Shown in pieces: positions 1 through 8,687 of a stretch of DNA of 64,000 nucleotides. Within the stretch, counting starts at the first letter, position 1, and each line of letters starts with the position of its first letter. Position numbers and translations under genes: made by a program. Source of the DNA: an uncultured Anaerolineae bacterium (GTDB lineage: Bacteria > Chloroflexota > Anaerolineae > Aggregatilineales > Phototrophicaceae); the NCBI GenBank assembly GCA_938022205.1, contig CALIEB010000024.1:124001-188000 (forward strand), given 5' to 3'. Under the pieces are notes generated by a model, which did no database searches, was not told where the DNA came from, and saw nothing but the letters and a program-made list of their open reading frames with translations.

Positions 1-267
1 ATACGCCGTGACAGCAATCACAAAGGGCTGTGTGACCAGCGGCTTTTGGCGCAGTGCCTCGATGACGGCAAATCCGTCCATCTTAGGCATGCGAATGTCC
101 AAGAGAATGACGTTGGGCTTAATCTCTTCAATCAGCCTAAGCCCTTCTTCTGCGTCAGTTGTCGTGTATACCGTCGCACCGTAAAAGCCCAAGGCGGTTT
201 GCGCAATGGTAATGTTGTCGAGAATGTCATCAATAATTAAGATGACCAAGTCTTTTAGCGTTTGCAT
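1..267 (-). CDS. Response regulator receiver domain protein (partial, cut by window edge)
   Basis: Receiver domain of a two-component response regulator. The first 89 residues are present and the C-terminus lies outside the window, so any output domain is unknown. Visible landmarks are the acidic pair D13/D14 in LIIDD, the phosphoacceptor D57 in LLDIRMPKMDGF, and the conserved Thr of AVTAY right at the edge. The start is the ATG preceded by an AGGAG about 12 bases upstream. It begins only 4 bases after the stop of the histidine kinase gene, so the two form an operon and this is very likely the cognate regulator. Family and operon are clear; the downstream response cannot be told. Confidence 0.85.
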   Translation of the reverse strand, partial: MQTLKDLVILIIDDILDNITIAQTALGFYGATVYTTTDAEEGLRLIEEIKPNVILLDIRMPKMDGFAVIEALRQKPLVTQPFVIAVTAY

Positions 268-271
268 GCTG

Positions 272-1826
272 CTAACTCTCCTGCACAACTTCTAATGTCT
301 CACGTTCCTCAGAAGACTCCTGGGTGATGATGGGCAACGTGACGACGAAAGTGCTACCCTTGCCCACGTCGCTGGTTAGGCGAATGGTGCCGCCCATCAT
401 CGACACCAGTTGGCGCACGATGGCTAAGCCTAAGCCGGTGCCACCGCGTTCAATCCCTTGCTTGGACTGGCGAAACTCGTCAAAAATAACCTCCTGCATG
501 GTGGGAGAGATGCCCAACCCCGTGTCGCTCACGCTGATTTGCCATTTGTCATCTTCATGCAAGGCGGCTCTTAAGCTGACCGTGCCTTCGTCTGTGAACT
601 TAATGGCGTTCGAGACCAAATTGATGACGACCTGCTTGATGCGCCCCACATCCCCGACGAGCATCTCGGGCAAACGCTCGTCGACTTCGCTGACAAACGT
701 CAAGCCCTTTTTGTCGGCTAACACTTGATTTTGCCGCACAACCTCGTCGATGAGCTGACGTAAGTTAAACGGCTTGTCGATTAGCTCAAGTCGCCCCGCT
801 TCAATCTTCGACAAGTCGAGAATTTCGTTGATGAGGTGCAGCAGGTGCTGTGCGTTCACAAGCACACGGTTCTGGAACTCACGCTGCTTGTCGGTCATAG
901 TGCCTGCCATGCCCGCCAACTGCAATTGGGTATAGCCAATCACGGCGTTTAGCGGCGTGCGTAGCTCGTGCGACATGGTTGGCGATGAATTGGCTTTTGA
1001 GAACGTTAGCGGATTCCGCTTGCCTGCGCGCTAAAGCAATCTCGCGGTTGGCGGTGACGAGTGATTCGTTTTGCCGTTGAATTCTTTGCGCTGACTGTTC
1101 GTTGACAAAGTACTGCTCGTTCATAATCTTGGCAACGCGCCACATAATCCAAAACAACGCCAAGTAAAAGACAGTCAACAGCAGCAGCAAAACAACGGTC
1201 GCTATACCTCTCGACAGCGTGATGTCGTTTAAAATTTGCGTGACATCGTCGTAAACCTCAAACGCTCCGACAATCTTGCCACCTTCGTAGATAATAGGCA
1301 CGTAGCTGTTAACCACGCTGACGTTGCGGACAACGCCGTTAAAGCTGTAGAATGTGTCGCGTTGAGACAGGTCAGAGATGACATCGCCCGCTAGGACGCG
1401 CTGTAATACCGGACTGTTATACGATTCTTGCCCGATTTGTGAGAACTCTGAAGAGTAGACAGTTAATTTCTTTTGATCGAAAACTTTCACTTTGAGCAGC
1501 GTTGTGTCCGCTACAAGCCCAAGAACGCGCTGATGAAATTGGGCAATCTCCGAACTATCGGCGGTAAATGGGCTACCTTGTTCAGCCGCTTGCAGCAGCG
1601 CAGGGATTTCATGCTCAAGCGCGACCGCGAAAGCGCGCGCCAAAACAGCATTTTGGCTTTCGCGTAAGGTCACGATGTTTTCAAAAGCCGCTTCTGCTGC
1701 CTGCTGCGACAGCACTGCGATCAAAATCATGAGAATGGCGAAGGCGATAAGGCTAAAGACAAAAAAGTACCGCATGGGGCGGAACTTTTGGTCTGGCGGG
1801 TTTATCGCTCGAATGATAGCTTGCAT
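272..1826 (-). pseudogene. Membrane sensor histidine kinase, frameshifted at the H-box
   Basis: Sensor kinase of the two-component pair. Order: cytoplasmic N-terminus, membrane segment (about residues 20-40), extracytoplasmic sensor region of about 160 residues (Cache-like by position, not proven), second membrane segment, short coiled linker, HisKA, then HATPase_c with an N-box (NLVSNAIKF) and G-boxes (DTGLGI, GGTGLGLAI). Start chosen at the ATG with GGAGACC just upstream. The reading frame breaks at 977-978: the first part reads SQFIAN and then leaves frame, and MSHELRTPLNAVIGY resumes from 976 in another frame. Removing one C (minus strand) would restore SQFIANMSHELRTP. Either a real recent mutation, a sequencing or assembly error at a CC pair, or two separately translated pieces. 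An ATG sits exactly at the H-box methionine. Confidence 0.8.
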
Positions 1827-1984
1827 AAGGTCTCCATTCAAAGCGTTTAGATAGAATAATACGCCCTGTATTGTAAGTCTATTCTGCAATTAAGACAAGT
1901 GATACAGTGCAGATTTTAGCGTTTTCACTTTTTTCTAATGTGAATAATGGTAAAACTATCGCGTATAGGTTGGGCGAGGGCGCG

Positions 1985-2800
1985 CTATGTCCAAAGCGCG
2001 CGCAGGGCTTCGCGCCAGCGCAGCAGCTCGCGGATGATGTCGACGGCTTGCGCGCCGTGCCAGTTCAGCGTTTGCATGAAGTCAAGGCAGACCATGCCTG
2101 TGTAGCCGCTTTCGCGCACCAGCGCGACGATTTCCGCCAGGTCGTGCTTGCTCTTCTCAAAGGGCACCTGCAACCTGTTAGGGGCATAGCCGCGCAGGTG
2201 TAGGTGGCGCGTGTGCGGCAGCAGCTTGGCGATTTCGGCGGGCTTGTGCTTTTGGCACGCCAGATGCGCCCAGTCAAGCGTCACTTGCAAGCCGTCGACG
2301 GCTTCGACAAACGCCAGAGCTTGTGCGGGCGTAGCGGCCATCGAGTCAAGGTGCGGCTCAATGCTCAGCGGCAGCTCGGCTTTGCGTGCCGCCGCCAGCA
2401 TCTGTTGCAAGCCGTCGACCGCGCGCGCGTGCGCCTCGCTGTCATCGGGCGGATGCGCCGAGCCTGCCGAGACGGTGATGCCGCGCGCGCCAATTGCCTT
2501 AACAAACGGCACAAGAGCCTTGAAGATCTTGAGGTCAGTCTCGCGCTTTGCCTCGTCCGCCGCCGAAATGCGCGGCAGCATGACATAAACGTCGACCACC
2601 TGCAGATTAAACATGGCGAGGTCACCGCGTATCTCTTGCAGGTGGGCGGCGCGCTTGCTCGGCGAGGTGGCGTGCGCCACGTTGAGATGCCCGCCTGTGC
2701 CAAGGTCAACATAGCGAAAGCCCAGCCGCGCCAGCGTCCCCAGCACTTCAGGGAGCAGCAGGTCGTTCATTCCCCAACTGTGAACGGTGAGCGCGGGCAT
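1985..2800 (-). CDS. Sugar phosphate isomerase/epimerase-like TIM barrel (AP endonuclease family 2)
   Basis: 271-residue TIM barrel of the xylose isomerase-like/AP endonuclease 2 superfamily. Family-type features are the early RYVDLGTGGH strand, SIEPHLDS with an acidic residue and His in the metal-binding position, VTLDWAHLACQ, HLHLRGY, and a closing GMVCLDFMQT strand. These match the pattern by which such proteins hold a divalent metal and isomerise or epimerise a sugar or polyol derivative. The substrate cannot be told. It ends the minus-strand run that starts with recA, 6 bases downstream of the recA stop, so it is probably co-transcribed with it. About 160 bases without a gene separate it from the histidine kinase. 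Confidence 0.75.
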   Translation of the reverse strand: MPALTVHSWGMNDLLLPEVLGTLARLGFRYVDLGTGGHLNVAHATSPSKRAAHLQEIRGDLAMFNLQVVDVYVMLPRISAADEAKRETDLKIFKALVPFVKAIGARGITVSAGSAHPPDDSEAHARAVDGLQQMLAAARKAELPLSIEPHLDSMAATPAQALAFVEAVDGLQVTLDWAHLACQKHKPAEIAKLLPHTRHLHLRGYAPNRLQVPFEKSKHDLAEIVALVRESGYTGMVCLDFMQTLNWHGAQAVDIIRELLRWREALRALWT

Positions 2801-2806
2801 GGGCAG

Positions 2807-3871
2807 CTATTCCGCTACGCTGTCGACAGGCGGCAGGTTGAAGTATTCGCGGATGGCGTTCTCGATTTCCAGCGCGATGGCGGGGTTTTCTAACAAAAAC
2901 TGGCGAGCGTTCTCGCGCCCTTGCCCGAGCAGCCCGTCACGATAGCGGAAGAACGCGCCTTTCTTTTCGATGAGTTCAAGGTTGACACCGATGTCAATCA
3001 GCTCGCCCGTCTTGCTGATGCCGTTTTCGAGGTACATGATGTCGAACTCGCACTCTTTGAAAGGCGCGGCCACCTTGTTTTTCTTGATTTTGACTTTGGT
3101 GCGGCTGCCGACGACATCCTCGCCCTGTTTGATGCTTTCCGTCTTGCGAATGTCAATGCGCACGCTGGAGTAGAACTTCAAAGCCCGCCCACCGGGCTGC
3201 GTTTCGGGCGAGCCAAACATCACGCCCACTTTTTCGCGCAGCTGGTTGGTGAAAATCAACGCTACATTGGACTGCTTGACCGCGCCTGTCAGCTTGCGTA
3301 GGGCTTGGCTCATGAGGCGCGCCTGCAAGCCCACGTGGCTGTCGCCCATCTCGCCCTCAATTTCGGCGCGCGGCACCAACGCCGCCACGCTGTCAATGAC
3401 TATCACGTCCAGCGCGCCGCTGCGCACGAACAACTCGGTAATCTCTAACGCCTGCTCGCCTGTGTCGGGCTGCGACACGTAGAGCGTGTCTGTGTTCACA
3501 CCGATGCGCTCGGCATAGTTGGGGTCAAGCGCGTGTTCCATGTCGATAAACGCTGCTAGCCCGCCGCGCTTCTGTGCCTCCGCCACGATGTGCAAGCAAA
3601 GCGTCGTCTTGCCTGAACTTTCGGGACCGTAAATCTCGATGATGCGCCCGCGTGGAATGCCGCCCACACCGATGGCGATGTCTAAGCCCAACGAGCCGCT
3701 GGGGATGGTGTCGATTTGCAGGTTGCGCGCATCGCCCAAGCGCATGACTGTGCCTTCGCCATATCGCTTGGTGATGTCCTGTACGGTGCTTTCTAACGAT
3801 TTGAGCTTGGCTTCGTTTTGCTCACTTTCAAACTGCGGAACGCCTTTGGCGGGGCTTTTCTTCTTGACCAT
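2807..3871 (-). CDS. recA: Recombinase A
   Basis: RecA, the ATP-dependent strand-exchange protein of homologous recombination and SOS co-protease. 354 residues, a normal length. Walker [10 protein letters not shown] lies at residues 82-90, followed by the [10 protein letters not shown] block, the [19 protein letters not shown]alker B region, the L2-type [25 protein letters not shown] region, and a C-terminal domain ending in DSVAE. The upstream 110 bases are A/T-rich and hold possible -10 elements (for example TAAAAT), but no clear LexA-type palindrome was found. The gene is single-copy here and is followed by the TIM-barrel gene after 6 bases. Confidence 0.98.
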   Translation of the reverse strand: MVKKKSPAKGVPQFESEQNEAKLKSLESTVQDITKRYGEGTVMRLGDARNLQIDTIPSGSLGLDIAIGVGGIPRGRIIEIYGPESSGKTTLCLHIVAEAQKRGGLAAFIDMEHALDPNYAERIGVNTDTLYVSQPDTGEQALEITELFVRSGALDVIVIDSVAALVPRAEIEGEMGDSHVGLQARLMSQALRKLTGAVKQSNVALIFTNQLREKVGVMFGSPETQPGGRALKFYSSVRIDIRKTESIKQGEDVVGSRTKVKIKKNKVAAPFKECEFDIMYLENGISKTGELIDIGVNLELIEKKGAFFRYRDGLLGQGRENARQFLLENPAIALEIENAIREYFNLPPVDSVAE

Positions 3872-4057
3872 GTGTGTCTGCCTCTTGAGTAAGTTCGCTG
3901 ACTTGATTTTAGTGTACGGCGTTTTGGTAAAAATGCGAACACCTGCCTTGAGTGTAGCACAAATTTTCTAAAACGCAAGGGCAAACTTGTCAAACACGCT
4001 GCCGCAAAAGTGCGCCACATCTTGCGCTAACCTTTTGCTAGTTTTGGCGTAGGTGTT

Positions 4058-4066
4058 TGTTATAAT
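4058..4066 (+). promoter_or_regulatory. Extended -10 promoter element for the acetyl-CoA acetyltransferase operon
   Basis: TGTTATAAT, a perfect extended -10 (TGnTATAAT), lies 37 bases upstream of the thiolase start. No good -35 is seen at the usual distance, which is typical for extended -10 promoters. It would drive the thiolase and the translationally coupled membrane protein. Confidence 0.55.
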
Positions 4067-4102
4067 AGGCACAAGACCTAGCATATGAAAAGGAGCGGAG
4101 AC

Positions 4103-5311
4103 ATGGCAGACAAACACGCGCGCGAAGCGGTCATTTTGAGCGGAGCGCGCACGCCGCACGGGCGTTTTATGGGCGTGCTGAGCGGCATGAGCGCGGCAGA
4201 ACTGGGGAGGGTAGCGTTTAAGGCAGCGTTCGAACGCAGCGGTGTTAACCCCGACGACATCAGCGAGGTTATCGTGGGCAACGTGGTGAGCGCAGGCGTG
4301 GGGCAGGCTTTGCCGCGCCAAATCAGCATTGGCATTGGGCTGCCCGACCACGTCGGCGGCTACGCGGTCAACAAGGTCTGTGGCAGCGGCATGAAGGCGG
4401 TGATGAACGCTGCCGCGAGCATTCGCGTCGGTGACGGCGACGTGTACTTGGCGGGTGGCGTGGAGAGCATGAGCCGCGCGCCCTACCTCAACGACCACGT
4501 GCGCGGCGGCAACAAGTACGGCAACATCCAGCTGCGCGACGCGCTGCAAAACGATGGGCTGTGGTGTTCGCTGGAAAACTGGGCAATGGGCAACGCCGCC
4601 GAGTTTATCGCCCGCCAGTTTGAGGTCACCCGCGAGGAGATGGACGCTTTCGCGGCGCGCAGCCACCAGCTGGCGCACCAAGCCACGCAAAGCGGCAAGT
4701 TCAAACGCGAGATTGCGCCCGTCGTCATCAAGGGCAAGAAGGGCGACACGGTCGTTGACACCGACGAATCCATTCGCCCAGACACAACAATCGAGACGCT
4801 TGCGGCACTCAAGCCAGCGTTCGAAAGCGACGGCTGCGTGACGGCGGGCAACGCGCCGGGCATGAACGACGGCGCGTCGGCGATGGTCGTCACCAGCCGC
4901 GAATACGCCGAAGCGCACGGGCACACGCCTATTGCGCGCATTGTCGGCTACGGGTACGCGGCGGTTGCGCCCAAGCTGCTCTTTTACGCGCCGGTGAAGG
5001 CGGTGCCGATTGCCTTGCAAAAGGCGGGCTGGACAGCGGACGAGGTCGACCTCTATGAGTTTAACGAGGCGTTCGCCTCGCAAGTGCTGGCGGACATGCG
5101 CGGGCTAGAGCGCGAAGGTCATCCCATTCCGCTCGAGAAAATTAACGTACACGGTGGCGCGATTGCGCTGGGGCATCCGCTCGGCTCAAGCGGCTCGCGC
5201 ATTCTCATCACGCTCATCCACGCGCTGCAGGACAGAGGCTTGAAGCGCGGCGTGGCTGCCTTGTGCTTAGGCGGCGGCGAAGCGGTCGCTATGGCGGTTG
5301 AACTGGAGTAA
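4103..5311 (+). CDS. Acetyl-CoA C-acetyltransferase (thiolase)
   Basis: 402-residue thiolase catalysing the condensation of two acetyl-CoA to acetoacetyl-CoA or the reverse cleavage. The nucleophilic Cys93 sits in NKVCGSGMKA, the catalytic His358 in NVHGGAIALGHPLGSSG, and the second Cys388 in CLGGGEAVAMA. All three catalytic positions are intact. Start chosen at the second in-frame ATG because AGGAG lies 8 bases before it and the family begins here; an ATG at 4085 would add six residues. It is followed by a membrane glycosyltransferase overlapping by one base (TAATG). A second, different thiolase lies at 45536-46690. Confidence 0.93.
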   Translation: MADKHAREAVILSGARTPHGRFMGVLSGMSAAELGRVAFKAAFERSGVNPDDISEVIVGNVVSAGVGQALPRQISIGIGLPDHVGGYAVNKVCGSGMKAVMNAAASIRVGDGDVYLAGGVESMSRAPYLNDHVRGGNKYGNIQLRDALQNDGLWCSLENWAMGNAAEFIARQFEVTREEMDAFAARSHQLAHQATQSGKFKREIAPVVIKGKKGDTVVDTDESIRPDTTIETLAALKPAFESDGCVTAGNAPGMNDGASAMVVTSREYAEAHGHTPIARIVGYGYAAVAPKLLFYAPVKAVPIALQKAGWTADEVDLYEFNEAFASQVLADMRGLEREGHPIPLEKINVHGGAIALGHPLGSSGSRILITLIHALQDRGLKRGVAALCLGGGEAVAMAVELE

Positions 5312-7212
5312 TGCCCCCTTTTCCCATAACAAGACGGGATGGGATGCTGCTCGCGGTGATCCTCTTCATCGCGGGCTTTTTGCGCTTGGGCGAAGCAGGC
5401 GTGGTCGAGTATTTCCACGACGACGGCATGCTGGCGACGCTGGCGCAGGAGTTGGTGACAGGGCAGCGGTTCGCGTGGACAGGCATCATCTCCAGCACGG
5501 GCATCCCCAACCCACCGATGAGCGTTTACGTGCTTGCGCCGCTGTTCGCGCTCTCGCTTGACCCGCTGTTTGCCATTGGCGGCATCATGCTGTGGAACGT
5601 GTTCGGCGTGGCGGTGCTGTGGGCAATGGCGCACCGCTGGGGCGGGCGCACGGTGGGCTTGCTGGCGGGCTTGGCGTACGCCGTCAACCCCTACGCCGTG
5701 CTGTACAGCCGCAAGCTGTGGGCGCAGGATTATCACACGCCGTTTTTGTTGCTGGCGATTGCGCTGGCACTTTATGGCTTCGCAGAGGGCAAACGGCGCG
5801 GGTGGGCGCAAGCTCTCGCGCTGCCCGTGTGGCTGGTCGGCTCGCAAATTCACTTCGCGGCGTGGGCGTTGCTGCCTGTCTACGCGCTGCTGGCGTGGCG
5901 CGGGCGCACGGTCTGGCATGGGCGCGCCCTGATGGCAAGCGGCGCGCTGGCGGTGTTGGTCGTGCTGCCTTACGGCGTGGGCTTAGCGCAAACGCTGGCG
6001 CAAGACCCCACGCGCATCGCCGCCGCCGCCGAACGCTCGGACATCGCGCGCGGCTTCGCCCTGTCAGGCGCAGCTTGGACGCAAACGCTCAACCTGCTAC
6101 AAGGCTACGGCATGGCGGAGGCGGTCGCCGCCGCACAAGCGGATGACATGGCGGCGCGCGTGCCACCATCGCCACTGTGGGGGCTGCTGCCGCCGCTGGC
6201 GGCACTAGGCGCGTGGCAGCTGCGCCAGCAGCGTGGGCTGCTCGTAGCAGTGCTGGCGTGGGCGTTCTTGCCCGCGCTGCTGCTTACCCCCGTTTGGACG
6301 CGCGTTTACCCGCACTATTTCGTCGCCAGCATCCCCGCGCTAATGTGGCTGGTGGGCGCGGGCGCGGCAGCGGTCGTGCGCGCTGTGCCGTCGGCGTTGG
6401 GCGTGCCGTCGGCGGTGGGCGAGCGCGTGCTGCTAGCGGGCGTGGCGGTGCTGTTCCTCACGCAAGCCATGTATTGGCGTGGCGTGCTGCGCTACGTGGC
6501 GCAAACCCCGCTCGACTACCCCGCCTTCACCACGCCGCTGCAAGAGCTGCTGCCCATCCGCGACGCGCTGGCGACTTTTGACGATGTCATCGTGCTGAGC
6601 AAAGGCATGGCGTGGGACATCGACCACGAGGCGGTCGTGTGGTCGACGCTGCTAGCGGGGCGCGTGACTTGCGTGCGCACGCTGCGCGATGGCTACGCCG
6701 TGCTGCCTGCGCGCCCTTTCGCGCTGTTGGTCGCGCCCGACGCGCCGCCTTCGCCAACGCTAGCGTTTTATGCGGGCGTTCCTGCCACGCGCTTCAACAC
6801 GCGCGGGCAATCCTACACGCTTTACGCACACGCCAGCGCGCCCGCCGACGCAACCGCGTGGCAAGACGTGCGCGCTGATTTCGCCAACGGCGTGCGCCTT
6901 ACAGGCTATGCGCTGGAGGCGACGCGCATGCGGCTGCGCTTCGCCTTGCCTTTCACCGCGCCGCGCGGCACCGACTACCAGTACAGCGCGCAGTTCTTCG
7001 ACGAAGACGGGCAACGCCTAGCGCAGCATGACGCGCGCTTTTGGCATGGCGCACACTGGTGCGCGGGGGACATGCTGCGGCTTGACGTGCCGCTTGCGCC
7101 GCCGCCACAGGCACACACGCTACACGTGAGCCTCTATCGCCTCACGCCGCTGGGCTACGAAAACAGCCCCCTCACCAGTGGCGAAGGGGCTGCCGTCATC
7201 ATCTTGCCTTAG
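5311..7212 (+). CDS. GT39-like multi-pass membrane glycosyltransferase-family protein
   Basis: 633-residue integral membrane protein of the GT39/ArnT/PMT type (glycosyltransferase C fold). It starts with a hydrophobic segment, then an acidic loop EYFHDDG that matches the place of the catalytic Asp-Asp or Asp-Glu in the first lumenal loop. This is followed by PNPPMSVYVL and about ten further hydrophobic helices up to about residue 390, then a non-membrane C-terminal domain of about 220 residues. Such enzymes move a sugar from a polyprenyl-phosphate donor to a lipid or protein outside the membrane; donor and acceptor are unknown. It is a clear paralogue of the protein at 8688-10628 (shared LRLG.AGV start, SVY motif and SR..WAQ motif). 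The ATG overlaps the thiolase stop, and the 3' end overlaps the convergent next gene by 14 bases. Confidence 0.75.
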   Translation: MPPFPITRRDGMLLAVILFIAGFLRLGEAGVVEYFHDDGMLATLAQELVTGQRFAWTGIISSTGIPNPPMSVYVLAPLFALSLDPLFAIGGIMLWNVFGVAVLWAMAHRWGGRTVGLLAGLAYAVNPYAVLYSRKLWAQDYHTPFLLLAIALALYGFAEGKRRGWAQALALPVWLVGSQIHFAAWALLPVYALLAWRGRTVWHGRALMASGALAVLVVLPYGVGLAQTLAQDPTRIAAAAERSDIARGFALSGAAWTQTLNLLQGYGMAEAVAAAQADDMAARVPPSPLWGLLPPLAALGAWQLRQQRGLLVAVLAWAFLPALLLTPVWTRVYPHYFVASIPALMWLVGAGAAAVVRAVPSALGVPSAVGERVLLAGVAVLFLTQAMYWRGVLRYVAQTPLDYPAFTTPLQELLPIRDALATFDDVIVLSKGMAWDIDHEAVVWSTLLAGRVTCVRTLRDGYAVLPARPFALLVAPDAPPSPTLAFYAGVPATRFNTRGQSYTLYAHASAPADATAWQDVRADFANGVRLTGYALEATRMRLRFALPFTAPRGTDYQYSAQFFDEDGQRLAQHDARFWHGAHWCAGDMLRLDVPLAPPPQAHTLHVSLYRLTPLGYENSPLTSGEGAAVIILP

Positions 7213-8239
7213 CGGTCAAGATACGCACGTTTTGCACCATCGCGTACCATGTGTCGCGAATGGGTTCAACGTCTTTTTCGCTGGGCATGCCCAGGGTGAA
7301 CAGCCTTAGGGCTGGCATTTCAGCGTCAACAAAGCCCGCCACAAACGTTTGCCGCCCGTCTTTGAAAGCAACGTGCATGCCGAAGGCACGTGTTTCTTGG
7401 CTGCGCAGCTCTTCGTAGGTGTACGATGCCGCATCTTGGAACAAGCTAAACACGTTGTCCGCCACGATGCGATAGTCAAACGCCGCCGCTTCTTCAGGCG
7501 TGACCGACAGCGTCAAGAACAGCATGCCGATAACGTAGCCCTTAGGTTGGTAGCTTGGGTCCACAATGCCCGCCGCGTCCTCTTCGAACTGGGCGATGGC
7601 ATAGCGTTCGGGATAGACCTGCCAGCCCTCTGGGTAAGCGATTGACAAGCCTACATCTTGCCAATCGTAGCGATTGGGCAGTGGCTGCGCGTTCACGCCC
7701 TGAATTGTGCCTAACATGTAGCCCAGCGTGTAGCCGTGCGCGAGGAGCGTTTGCTCATCAGGCGCAACGAACGACAGTGCCGTGATAATGTCGTCTTGCC
7801 GCCAAATCGTCGTATAAGATAACACGGGCGCGGTGGTCACCACCAGCACCGCGCGCCGCCCCAGTACGCCGAATTCAATGCGCTCGACCTCTTGAATTTG
7901 TGCCAGCGTCACCAACGATGCCACCACATCGTCCAACGCGGGGTCTTGTTCTTCGGTGATGAGGCTTAGCGGCAAGCCGGTAATGCTGAAATAGACCGTG
8001 CTGGGCATGGTGCTAAGGTCACCATCGGCAGCTAACGCCAGCGATTTTTCGTCGGGCGCGAAGTAAATTCCCCCGTCACCCACAGTGAACAGCCAGCCTT
8101 GAGGGTAGTTGAACGTGAACCCCAAATCTTGGACGGTGAACGTTTCGGTCAGGTCGTAGAGCAGTTGCGACTGCTGTTGAGCAAAGACACGCACCCCCAC
8201 CATTACCACCAAAAGTACGACAAGCAATCGACGCATCAT
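7199..8239 (-). CDS. Secreted protein with two tandem copies of a PsbP-like domain
   Basis: 346 residues with a clear signal peptide (MMRR, hydrophobic core, then cleavage near FAQQQ). The mature part carries an internal duplication: LGFTFNYPQGWLF near residue 42 and VGLSIAYPEGWQVYP near residue 195 start two similar domains of about 150 residues. The YPxGW motif is typical of the PsbP/MOG1/DUF1795-like beta-rich fold, but no function follows from it. It is convergent with the glycosyltransferase and shares its last 14 bases with it. Exported and soluble or surface-attached; the role is unknown. Confidence 0.65.
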   Translation of the reverse strand: MMRRLLVVLLVVMVGVRVFAQQQSQLLYDLTETFTVQDLGFTFNYPQGWLFTVGDGGIYFAPDEKSLALAADGDLSTMPSTVYFSITGLPLSLITEEQDPALDDVVASLVTLAQIQEVERIEFGVLGRRAVLVVTTAPVLSYTTIWRQDDIITALSFVAPDEQTLLAHGYTLGYMLGTIQGVNAQPLPNRYDWQDVGLSIAYPEGWQVYPERYAIAQFEEDAAGIVDPSYQPKGYVIGMLFLTLSVTPEEAAAFDYRIVADNVFSLFQDAASYTYEELRSQETRAFGMHVAFKDGRQTFVAGFVDAEMPALRLFTLGMPSEKDVEPIRDTWYAMVQNVRILTAKAR

Positions 8240-8443
8240 CTTGATAATCCTTTGTTTTCAAGCTGAAAAAGTATCGTATAGGGTTATTGTAGCGCAGAAC
8301 GAGCGGCAATTGGCGAAAAGTTGGGCAATTTCGTCACAAAAACCAAACTTGATAACGTTCATTAACAATGGTTTTACATAACAATAACACAAGGGCGTTA
8401 AGGTTTCATGTGCCATTTTTTCTAAACATGGAGCGTTGGGACG

Positions 8444-8683
8444 ATGAGCAGCGAAAAGAACAAACCGATCACCATCCGCTTTCTGCTCGATTTACAAGCG
8501 GAAGAGGTAGTACATGTCGACGTGACTTTTCCTAACTTGAAGCAAGCCAAGCGCGCTCTGCAGGACGTAGCGGCGGCTAACGGCGCGTTGGTGGCGTTAA
8601 CAGCGGGTGAAGAGCTGCCGGTACTCATTCGCACTGCCGACATCTCAGCGGCGTATATGCTCGCCGAAGAGCGCGACAGCTAG
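8444..8683 (+). CDS. Small conserved-type hypothetical protein (79 aa)
   Basis: 79 residues, acidic and soluble, without a signal or membrane segment. It begins MSSEKNKPITIRFLLDLQ and is rich in Ala, Leu and Glu. No family was recognised. Codon use looks like that of its neighbours, and it ends 4 bases before the convergent membrane-protein gene. The Shine-Dalgarno sequence is weak (GGGACG just before the ATG). The 200 bases upstream are A/T-rich, with TTGATA at 8349 and a TTACAT 19 bases further on as a poor promoter candidate. A real gene is likely because the frame fills the space exactly, but the function is unknown. Confidence 0.55.
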   Translation: MSSEKNKPITIRFLLDLQAEEVVHVDVTFPNLKQAKRALQDVAAANGALVALTAGEELPVLIRTADISAAYMLAEERDS

Positions 8684-8687
8684 CACC

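Noticed and set aside
3872..4000. LexA/SOS box upstream of recA
   Set aside because: Single GAAC half-sites occur but no paired palindrome of a known type was found; a regulatory claim would be unsupported.
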